DNA of 64,000 nt from Chitinophagaceae bacterium. GTDB lineage: Bacteria > Bacteroidota > Bacteroidia > Chitinophagales > Chitinophagaceae. Made by a program: the position numbers and the translations under genes. Shown piece after piece: positions 45,508 through 52,918 of the stretch (within the stretch, counting starts at the first letter, position 1; every line of letters begins with the position of its first letter). The notes under the pieces are model-generated. The model searched no databases, was not told the DNA's origin, and was given only the letters and a program-made list of their open reading frames with translations. The DNA is taken from the NCBI GenBank assembly GCA_023957755.1, contig JAMLGT010000013.1, forward strand, positions 49,405 to 113,404, written 5' to 3'.

Positions 45508-46093
45508 AGCCACTTGTTTTTTAGCTTTCTTTTTTGTCCTTTTCTTTTGGGAGAATATTTGTTGGGGATGGGGCTCTGAATAGTCCCTTATTTTTGACTA
45601 TAGAACTTTATAGTCGAAGAAATTTATTTTTTGCTGACTATATGTTTTTTTGTGACAATATCCGCAATAACTGTCTTTAAGAAGCTGGTTGATTTTTATT
45701 ACCGCGCAATTATTTTCACTGTATTGAGACTTTCTTCGAGTTATTTTTTGCCCTTAAAAATTCTGCTGCCGAAGGTCTTGACGATAAGGATATTCTCGTG
45801 TGTTACAAACAATCAGGCCTTCTGGTTTTTTACTTTGAAGGTTTTTTTATTTCAATAATTTAGCATCCTTACAGAGCCCAATAATTATCACCAATTCGTA
45901 AAGAACTTGCGGTAAGGCTGAATATTCAATGGATGATGGTTATCAAATCAATTTTTTATAGTTATTATCTGTGGTTATTACTGAATGAAAAAGTCAGAAT
46001 CTTTGCAATCAGAATCTTAAAATACAGAATTTTATGCGAGTAAATTTTTGCAGAAGTTATCAAAAAATGATACCTTTCGCATAAATTTACTCT
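45508..46093. other. AT-rich intergenic region with GACTATA inverted repeats
   Basis: 586 bp between the two toxin-antitoxin modules. GACTATA (45596-45602) and TATAGTC (45609-45615) form a perfect 7-bp inverted repeat, and GACTATA recurs at 45636. A frame of about 50 codons ending near 45861 reads AEGLDDKDILVCYKQSG but has no start codon, so it may be a gene relic. I see no intact gene. Confidence 0.45.
46038..46092 (+). promoter_or_regulatory. 14-bp inverted repeat around the AbiE promoter, likely AbiEi operator
   Basis: GAGTAAATTTTTGC (46038-46051) and GCATAAATTTACTC (46079-46092) are reverse complements at 13 of 14 positions. They bracket a promoter with TTTG (46047-46050), a 20-bp spacer and a -7-like TACCTTTC (46071-46078). 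AbiEi antitoxins repress their own promoter via inverted repeats. Confidence 0.6.
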
Positions 46094-46903
46094 TTGGAGG
46101 TATATTTATCAATAAATGATTGGGTAGAAAATCTTGCATCAAGAGGCAGACACTCTTTTAGTCTTAATGAGGTTAGGAACGCTTTTGCCGATGATACAGA
46201 AGCAGCCATTAAGCTGAAACTGACGAGATTGGTGCGGAAAAAGAAAATAATATCCATACATAAAGGCTATTATTTAATCATTACTCCTCAATATGCTTCC
46301 AGAGGCATCTTGCCCCCTTCATTGTTTATTGACGGACTGATGAAATTTTTGGAAAGACCTTATTATGTGGGTTTATTAAATGCTGCTGCATTTAATGGGG
46401 CAGCACATCAGCAACCGCAGGAATATTTTGTATTTACCAATTTTCCTGTATTGCGGCCAACCAACAAAAAAGGTGTCAAAATAAATTATATCAGTAAAAG
46501 AGATATTCCTGAATTGTATTTGGAAAAAAGGAAAACTGAAACAGGTTTTCTCAGCATATCTAACCCGGCATTGACAGCAATAGATTTGGTGCAGTTTGAT
46601 AAACGGGTGGGAGGGCTTAACAGGGCAGCTACAGTTTTAAATGAATTGGCAGAAACCATAAAACCGGAACAAATAACTGAATGCTTTTTACGGGAAGTGC
46701 CCGTTGCAGCTATTCAAAGGTTAGGTTTTTTATTGGAAGTAATTTTAAAGAAGGATATTGGCAAGCATCTTTACAAGGTAAGCCAAAAATCAGGGTTTGA
46801 TTTTTTCCGTATTCCTTTGAAAACATCAGCAGTAAAAAAGGGCTATCCATCAGATGAAAAATGGAAAGTGATAGTGAACACGGAAATTGAAATTGACGAA
46901 TGA
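46094..46903 (+). CDS. AbiEi-family antitoxin / transcriptional repressor
   Basis: 269 aa. N-terminal winged helix (INDWVENLASRGRHSFSLNEVRNAF, about 6-30), then the AbiEi C-terminal domain (FLERPYYVGLLNAAAFNGAAHQQPQ, SNPALTAIDLVQF). It represses its operon and neutralises the AbiEii toxin (type IV system). The start is doubtful: only TTG at 46094 opens the frame, about 10 bp after the likely transcription start. A GGAGG at 46096-46100 precedes a TTA codon at 46106, where homologues begin. The stop overlaps the toxin ATG (ATGA). Confidence 0.85.
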   Translation: MEVYLSINDWVENLASRGRHSFSLNEVRNAFADDTEAAIKLKLTRLVRKKKIISIHKGYYLIITPQYASRGILPPSLFIDGLMKFLERPYYVGLLNAAAFNGAAHQQPQEYFVFTNFPVLRPTNKKGVKINYISKRDIPELYLEKRKTETGFLSISNPALTAIDLVQFDKRVGGLNRAATVLNELAETIKPEQITECFLREVPVAAIQRLGFLLEVILKKDIGKHLYKVSQKSGFDFFRIPLKTSAVKKGYPSDEKWKVIVNTEIEIDE

Positions 46904-47094
46904 TACCACAAAATGATATTATAGAATGGAGCAATACAGTTGCGTGGAAAACCAATGAACAGATTGAACAGGATTTGGTCATCTGCCGCGCATTGGTGCA
47001 GATATTCAATGACGATTATTTAGCCGAACACTTAGCGTTTCGGGGTGGCACAGCACTACATAAATTATATCTTCAACCGCAGCCACGTTTCTGA
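46900..47094 (+). pseudogene. N-terminal part of frameshifted AbiEii nucleotidyltransferase toxin
   Basis: 64 aa: MIPQNDIIEW at the start, then the conserved AEHLAFRGGTALHKLYLQPQPRF up to a premature TGA. The GGT(x) motif of the nucleotidyltransferase fold is present but the catalytic DxD (SEDIDL) that should follow at once lies in another frame. The ATG overlaps the antitoxin stop. Confidence 0.85.
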
Positions 47095-47686
47095 AGATAT
47101 AGATTTGGTGCAGATAAAAGCAGAGCCGATAGGTGAAGTATTGGACAGGCTTAGGATTGTCCTTGATTTTATAGGCAAAGCAAAAGTTGAGGTTGGCGAC
47201 ACTATGGCTACGATGAAATTCAGATTTGAATCTGAAATAGCCCCGGTTGTACCATTACGGTTGAAGATTGAAATAAATTGCAGGGAGCATTTTGCAGAAT
47301 TGGGCGGGGAAATGAAAGACTTTAGCGTACAGTCAAATTGGTTTGAAGGTTCATGCTCTTTAACCACCTATAAGTTGGAAGAACTACTTGGAACAAAGAC
47401 CCGGGCTTTGTATCAGCGGCGTAAAGGACGTGATTTATACGATTTGTACAAGGCATTTACCAAATGCCGTTTGGACGTAGAGCTTATACTTGAATGTTAC
47501 CGGAAGTACATGAAATTTAGTGTCGGAAGTATTCCTTCACAAAAGGAGTTTATCCAGAACATAGAATTGAAATTACAAGATGAGTATTTCATAGGTGATA
47601 TTACCGGTTTAATTCGCCCTGATGAGGAGTACAATCATAATACTGCTTATGAGTTAGTAAAAAATGAATTGTTTGATAAAATGTAA
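47045..47686 (+). pseudogene. C-terminal part of frameshifted AbiEii nucleotidyltransferase toxin
   Basis: Continuation of the toxin in a different frame; true toxin sequence starts at about 47089 with SEDIDLVQIK (catalytic acidic pair). It continues through RLKIEINCREH and the helical tail YKLEELLGTKTRALYQRRKGRDLYDLYKAF, the full AbiEii layout. A net +1 or -2 change at about 47087-47090 breaks the gene between its GGT and DxD motifs, so no active toxin is expected unless frameshifting occurs. Confidence 0.85.
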
Positions 47687-47703
47687 ATCTGTCCATAATC
47701 ACA

Positions 47704-47862
47704 ATAGGCAATATCATCTTTTCAGTTTCTCTCCCTTCGCAGGGGTTATGGGTTGTTTAGATTGATCGGCCTTTAAATCATGTAGATATGGGGCGTCTTT
47801 TAATTGATTTAACCGCCTCAAATCTTCCAATAAAGAGTTCGAATTCTGTACCAATGGGGTCA
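47704..47862 (-). pseudogene. Orphan 3' end of a coding sequence on the minus strand
   Basis: The minus strand reads QNSNSLLEDLRRLNQLKD, then a polar tail ending GEKLKR and a TGA. There is no start or upstream part. The first part coincides with the right copy (47795-47862) of the 68-bp repeat; the left copy at 44282 has the same reading frame but soon a stop. Looks like duplicated remains of one gene's 3' end. The family is not recognised. Confidence 0.35.
47795..47862 (+). repeat. 68-bp direct repeat, right copy
   Basis: Right partner of 44282-44349; it contains AAAGAGTTCGAATTCTGTAC. It ends just before REP-like palindromes. Confidence 0.75.
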
Positions 47863-47873
47863 AGCCCCAAATA

Positions 47874-48048
47874 GTTCAAGCGTCCGCTTGGACCGCAAAT
47901 GTTCAAATTGTAAATGATTCAAGCATCCGCTCGGACCGGAAATGCTCAAACGCTAATCGTTCAAGTCCCAAAATCGTTCAAGCATCCGCTTGGACTCAAA
48001 CAACAAATGGTAATCCAAATAAATGGTTCAAGCATCTGCTTTTGGACC
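47874..48048. repeat. Cluster of REP-like palindromes (TTCAAGCATCCGCTTGGACC type)
   Basis: Four copies of an approximately 20-bp element with a CAAGC(G/A)TCCGCTTG-type inverted core occur at irregular spacing, plus partial copies. The same core is present at 63887-63901. I see no gene in the 390 bp between the AbiE toxin remains and the GLPGLI gene apart from this cluster and the orphan 3' end. Confidence 0.65.
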
Positions 48049-48076
48049 GAAATAAAATGATAATCTTCTAGAATTG

Positions 48077-48853
48077 CTACATTAGACTTTCCCAATACAT
48101 TCGGTCGGCATACTCTTTTTGTTCTCTTGCCAGTTCGGGATCAGTTTCTGTATAATTGGTCTTGAGTAAATCTTTCAGACTTGTCTTGAAAGCAGAATAG
48201 GTGAGTGGTTTTTTCTGACTTGGTGCCTTGATCGTGTTTTCCTTCAGACCTGTTATTGATACATTAGTAGCAATCCAGGAAGTGTAGAGCCGGGGCACCG
48301 TAATACCCAGGATAGTACCCGGAAGACCGTGGAAACCGGCCGGTCCGCCCGGCAGTGTTATTTCTTCTGTGTAATAAGCAAAGACATAAACGCTGTCGAA
48401 TAAAATTGCCTGCGCTTTGCGGCAATTGAATCCGGCTATCTCTCTGTACTCCGTGGGATCCAATTTCCAGTCTAATTGAGGAATGGAGTCAGCCACACTG
48501 ACTATGCTTCCCCAGAAAGATTTGTCTATATTACAATTGCCGGTGCTAAAATTGTAGTACCATACATTATTCTCGTCGCTGTTGTACCTGTTCTTGGCAA
48601 AGGTTGTCATTCCTGCACCCCAACGGTCAAATTTGTATAAACTCTTATTGCCGCTGAACGACAGGGTGTAATACCCGGTTTTATATTCGGGCATCTGATC
48701 CTTTACCAGGTCTTCGAACAATCCGGATGTGCCTGTTTTTTTCAAATTGGCCTTCACCTCATACTCAATAACTGCTTTGTCGATAAACTGCTGTGCCTTT
48801 GTACTTTGAAAAGTAAAGAGGCTAAGGACTATTATTAATAATTCTTTTTTCAT
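48077..48853 (-). CDS. GLPGLI family secreted protein
   Basis: 258 aa with a signal peptide ending FQSTKAQ. The family's name motif is seen as GPAGFHGLPGTILGI (about 178), with the preceding CRKAQAILFD region and paired Cys. The role of the family is unknown; it is found only in Bacteroidota, often beside outer-membrane receptors, as here. It lies 6 bp downstream of the receptor gene on the same strand and is probably cotranscribed. Confidence 0.88.
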   Translation of the reverse strand: MKKELLIIVLSLFTFQSTKAQQFIDKAVIEYEVKANLKKTGTSGLFEDLVKDQMPEYKTGYYTLSFSGNKSLYKFDRWGAGMTTFAKNRYNSDENNVWYYNFSTGNCNIDKSFWGSIVSVADSIPQLDWKLDPTEYREIAGFNCRKAQAILFDSVYVFAYYTEEITLPGGPAGFHGLPGTILGITVPRLYTSWIATNVSITGLKENTIKAPSQKKPLTYSAFKTSLKDLLKTNYTETDPELAREQKEYADRMYWESLM

Positions 48854-48859
48854 GTTTTC

Positions 48860-51625
48860 TTATTTTGTAGCTGCACTTTTATTTTTGAAGTTCCACGTAA
48901 ACCCGACCATGAAGTATCGCTTCAGGCGGTCGTCTCTTGTCTCGGAATAAGTAGTACCATAGAAATTACGTTGGATCCCCTGATCCTGATTCAGCAAATC
49001 CCGTACTACGACATAAGCTGTATATTGATTATTACTGAAGGTTTTTTTCAATAGTACATTCAACAAATGGAGGTTGATATTCTTATCCGTAGCTCGTGTC
49101 TTTTGGTTGAACTCATACGAATAATTACTTGTGATTGACCATACTTTGTTATAGTAAACAGTGCCACTAAATCCAAGTGAGTTTACATAATACCTTACTT
49201 TGTTTTGATTCTCGGAAGTTGAAGAGTAATTGTATGATAAACGCTCGGAGATGGAGAGAGAATACTTGTATTCTACATCCTTGTACATGGAGAGGCCCAT
49301 TTCAGGAGAAAAAGTTTTTGACACTGTCCTCTTATTGTTAAGGAATCCCACGTACTTACTATAGTTTATATATGGGTTGATGTTGACATCAACACCAATA
49401 GATTTAATCTTGAACCCTGTTCCGCCATAGAGGTAAAATGAGGTGTTCCCGTTCACATTCACCGGCTGCGTAATTGTCTTTCCTGAATCCAAGTCTATCA
49501 TTTGGTGGTTGGTGATGGCGTTTTCAGTGAAATTGAAACCGCCGCCTAAGAAACTATATACGTTTTTCAAAAAGTTGTATGAATCATGGCTGAAGTTGAA
49601 ATTGTGATTGAACGATGGTTTCAGGTCGGCATTACCAATATACTGATTGTAGTAGTCATTGTTGTTTCTGAGTGGCTGTAGCTGATTGATGGTAGGCTGA
49701 GTGCTGCTACCTGTGTAGCCAATACGGATGCCATGATTGGGTTTATAAGTATAGGTGATGTTAGAAGAAGGGTAGAAATTGACATAATTTCTGTTATAGT
49801 CCTGGTTCATTGTGATGTCCTTCAAATGAAATGAAGTGAAACCAAAGCCTGCCCCTGCATTAATCTTCCATTTTTTATTGGCGAAGTTGATTTTTGCACT
49901 CGGTGTATTTTGTATGATCTCCTGTCTGAAATCATTTGTCAGCGAATCTACTATCTGGTCATACTTTCCCGAACTTCCCGAATACGCATTAGTAGTCTGC
50001 GCATTATTGCCTTTATTATATGATATCTGATGACTAAAGAGTAAAGAAAACTCTTTGCTTAGAGGCTCTGTGTAGCTTACTGTGAGTCCGGCAGCGGTGG
50101 AGAGTCCCTTAGTGTTTTTTTCTTGATTCACCTGTTGTGATCCTGAAGGCATACCATCCAAAAACGATTGATTTTCTGACTTGAGTAATGAGTTGGCTTT
50201 ATTGTCTGATTGTACCCAACTGCCTGAAATGGAGAGTGTACGCCTTTCTTTTTTGAATTTATGTTGGTAAGTGATGTCTCCGGTCAGGACAGATTTATCG
50301 CTGTTGGTGCTCAGGGCTCTGCTACTGGTGTTTTTGAGAGTGCCGTTTTGCCCCGTAGTGGAAGAGTTGTTATCACTCTCACCTTCGGAGTTATAGAATG
50401 CTGTGCCAAAATTGATTTTTAGGGTATTTCCGGAATCTAACTGTAAATCCCATTTTCCTTTTATCTGGAAGTTGTAACGATTGACAGCATTAGATGTCAG
50501 CGAATTTTTATTTATTACTGAATCTCCAACCTGAGTCTGGGTGTAAGACCGGGTATTATTCGTGTATTGCTGATTGTTATACCGTGGTGTGAAGTTGAAG
50601 CTGTATTTATTGGCCCATTTATTATAGTACTGTAAACCGGCATTGTTATTCGTGATGAAGCCATTGCGTGTATCCACATAGGGTTCATTATCATCACCTC
50701 TGCTTCCGAAAACAGCAATGCCGCCACCGTCCATTACCTGTACGTTGGCATCCAACCCGCCGAACTGCTGCTGATCCTGCCAGTTCAATCCATCCTGACC
50801 GGTATTACCATTCAGAAGGAATGCAGATAATTTTCGCTGATCCTTAAAAGAACTGGCCATAAGATTGCTGTTGTACCGGGTAGAGACATCTTTCTTAGGA
50901 CCTGCTGCTATATCGGCCTTTCCGAAGTAACCGCGTTTAGCGTCTTCCTTCAGTTTAAGGTTGATTGTCTTCTTCGTTTGACCGTCATCTATTCCGGTGA
51001 ATTCAGCCTGCTCACTCTTCTTGTCAAAAACCTGCACTTCCTTTACTGCATCGGCTCTCAGGTTCTTTACCGCCATACCGGGATCATCTCCAAAGAATTC
51101 TTCTCCGTCGACCAGCACTTTCTCTACCGTCTGCCCCATAGCTGTAATCTTCCCATCCTTATCAACCTGCAACCCGGGCAACTTTTTTAAAAGCTCTTCT
51201 ACATTAGCATTGGCACTCACGAGAAAACTATCAGCCATAAAGATGGTCGTATCACCTTTGATTCTTGTGCGCGAAGCAGAGCGGATGATGATTTCCTCCA
51301 TCAGTTTAGACTTGGGAATCAACTGAATATCCAAATTGTTTTCTCCGCTTTTCAGCGTAATGTCCTGCAGCAGGTCGCCAAAGCTTGGGTGAGAAGTCAT
51401 CAGGATATAATCGCCCTCCTTTACATTTTCCATAGCGAATCCGCCTGATGCATCAGTACGGGTGAATTTTACCAAGATAGAGTCGCTCTGCCTGATGAGC
51501 GATACGATAGCATTGGTTACAGGCTTAGTTTCTTCTTTATCGGCAACGGTTCCTTTGAAAGTGCTCTGTGCTACAGTAGTAAACGAGCTGAATAGTAGAA
51601 ACCATAGTATGATTGATTTTGCCAT
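48860..51625 (-). CDS. TonB-dependent-receptor-like outer-membrane beta-barrel protein
   Basis: 921 aa from the ATG at 51625; a GTG 33 bp upstream would place a polar segment before the signal peptide and is less likely. Signal peptide ending SFTTVAQ, carboxypeptidase-regulatory-like domain (STFKGTVADKEETKPVTNAIV, about 20-100), plug region with KLPGLQVDKDGKI and VLVDGEEFFGDDP, then a long barrel ending with MVGFTWNF. The ligand is unknown. It is linked with the GLPGLI gene that follows. Confidence 0.87.
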   Translation of the reverse strand: MAKSIILWFLLFSSFTTVAQSTFKGTVADKEETKPVTNAIVSLIRQSDSILVKFTRTDASGGFAMENVKEGDYILMTSHPSFGDLLQDITLKSGENNLDIQLIPKSKLMEEIIIRSASRTRIKGDTTIFMADSFLVSANANVEELLKKLPGLQVDKDGKITAMGQTVEKVLVDGEEFFGDDPGMAVKNLRADAVKEVQVFDKKSEQAEFTGIDDGQTKKTINLKLKEDAKRGYFGKADIAAGPKKDVSTRYNSNLMASSFKDQRKLSAFLLNGNTGQDGLNWQDQQQFGGLDANVQVMDGGGIAVFGSRGDDNEPYVDTRNGFITNNNAGLQYYNKWANKYSFNFTPRYNNQQYTNNTRSYTQTQVGDSVINKNSLTSNAVNRYNFQIKGKWDLQLDSGNTLKINFGTAFYNSEGESDNNSSTTGQNGTLKNTSSRALSTNSDKSVLTGDITYQHKFKKERRTLSISGSWVQSDNKANSLLKSENQSFLDGMPSGSQQVNQEKNTKGLSTAAGLTVSYTEPLSKEFSLLFSHQISYNKGNNAQTTNAYSGSSGKYDQIVDSLTNDFRQEIIQNTPSAKINFANKKWKINAGAGFGFTSFHLKDITMNQDYNRNYVNFYPSSNITYTYKPNHGIRIGYTGSSTQPTINQLQPLRNNNDYYNQYIGNADLKPSFNHNFNFSHDSYNFLKNVYSFLGGGFNFTENAITNHQMIDLDSGKTITQPVNVNGNTSFYLYGGTGFKIKSIGVDVNINPYINYSKYVGFLNNKRTVSKTFSPEMGLSMYKDVEYKYSLSISERLSYNYSSTSENQNKVRYYVNSLGFSGTVYYNKVWSITSNYSYEFNQKTRATDKNINLHLLNVLLKKTFSNNQYTAYVVVRDLLNQDQGIQRNFYGTTYSETRDDRLKRYFMVGFTWNFKNKSAATK

Positions 51626-51861
51626 AAAGAACCTGTTTTTGGGTTTATGTGTGGGCACCTTTCTGATAAAAGTTTAATGGTAGGGCTGTAAATTAACAAC
51701 GAAAGTATTAGTTATACGAAAATAAATCAGTTTTTCAGCGATAAGATTTTGTTAAACAGACTTTTATAGAACAGGAGGAGATGTAAAAATTTGGGAGGAC
51801 AATTATTATAGTCTGTGAACTAACCGTTTGAATTGTTTTATTTTGCAGCGATTAGAACAGC

Positions 51862-52674
51862 ATGTTAGAATTTCATAAAGACAGATACGGCTACTTTCAG
51901 ATGCAGACGCAGAATGCTGAAAAGTATGTAATCCCGTTTATTGAACAGGTGAAGAAACTGACTCACGGAACAAGGGTGATGGAAATCGGGGCAGGAGAGG
52001 GTGGAGTGTTGAAAGCATTTGTCAATAAAGGCTGTATCGGCGTAGCGGTAGAGATGGATGTGGAGAGGGTAGAGAATGCTGAAAAATATCTGGCTGAGGA
52101 CATTAGTGCGGGCAGACTGAAATACATCGCGTGTGATATTTACAAGGTCTCAGCAGCCGATCTGGATGGGAAATTTGACCTGATAGTGATGAAGGATGTG
52201 ATTGAACACATTCACGATCAGCGAAAACTTATCAGTTGGCTGCATGAATTTCTGTTGCCCGGCGGCATGATTTATTTCGGATTCCCGCCTTGGCAGATGC
52301 CTTATGGCGGCCATCAGCAGATGGGTGAGAAAAAACTCGCTAAACTTCCGTGGTTGCACCTGCTGCCCATGGGAATGTATCGTGGAACCTTGCGTCTCTT
52401 TGGCGAATCGCCAATCAATATTGAGAATCTGGCGGAGATCAAAGAGACAGGCATATCCATAGAACGCTTTGAACGAATTGTGAAGGAAACAGGATGGAAA
52501 GTGGCTTTGAAACAACATTACCTGATTAATCCGATCTATGAGTTCAAATTCAAGCTCAAGCCCCGCAAACAAGGGAGCCTTATAACGAAGATTCCCTGGT
52601 TCAGAAATTTTGTCACGACTTGTGTTTACTACGTCATTGAAAAGAAGCGATTAGTGATGAACGATGAGGGATGA
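51862..52674 (+). CDS. Class I SAM-dependent methyltransferase
   Basis: 270 aa. Motif I is VMEIGAGEGGVLKAF (about 39), the acidic residue after strand 2 is in VEMDVERV, and motif II/post is LIVMKDVIEHIHDQ (about 108). A C-terminal basic and hydrophobic tail follows. The fold is typical of methyltransferase type 11 with a ubiquinone/glycan-like core, but the substrate cannot be given. It is a single gene, divergent from the receptor operon. Confidence 0.82.
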   Translation: MLEFHKDRYGYFQMQTQNAEKYVIPFIEQVKKLTHGTRVMEIGAGEGGVLKAFVNKGCIGVAVEMDVERVENAEKYLAEDISAGRLKYIACDIYKVSAADLDGKFDLIVMKDVIEHIHDQRKLISWLHEFLLPGGMIYFGFPPWQMPYGGHQQMGEKKLAKLPWLHLLPMGMYRGTLRLFGESPINIENLAEIKETGISIERFERIVKETGWKVALKQHYLINPIYEFKFKLKPRKQGSLITKIPWFRNFVTTCVYYVIEKKRLVMNDEG

Positions 52675-52772
52675 ATTGAAAAGGCAGGTTTATTTGTTTA
52701 GGGGTTTATTCGTTTAGTGGTAAAGTACACCAACCAATTTTTAATTTTCAACTTTAAATCTTCAATTTTCTT

Positions 52773-52846
52773 CACGAACCACGAACTCCGAACCACGAAC
52801 TCGCCAAAGGCGAAACCACGAACTACGAACTACGAAATACGAACTT
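52773..52846. repeat. Degenerate ACGAAC simple-sequence repeat
   Basis: About ten degenerate copies of an ACGAA-based unit (CACGAAC, TACGAAC, TCCGAAC). It lies in the 240-bp gap between the methyltransferase and mutL, upstream of the mutL promoter. Confidence 0.65.
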
Positions 52847-52885
52847 TTTAACCTGCTATCTTGAATCCTTCGCCTACAAATTAAC

Positions 52886-52893
52886 TACCTTTG
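52886..52893 (+). promoter_or_regulatory. Bacteroidota -7 promoter element (TACCTTTG) of mutL
   Basis: Exact TAnnTTTG match 26 bp upstream of the mutL GTG start. Confidence 0.6.
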
Positions 52894-52918
52894 TATCTTC
52901 AAAAAAGGAATTAGAAGA

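Noticed and set aside
45631..45858. 75-aa hydrophobic frame between the toxin-antitoxin modules
   Set aside because: Low-complexity Phe/Leu/Ile translation of AT-rich DNA; another frame looks more protein-like but lacks a start.
47874..48048. CRISPR-like array
   Set aside because: Spacing is irregular, repeats are short and inverted, and no cas genes are near; REP elements explain it better.
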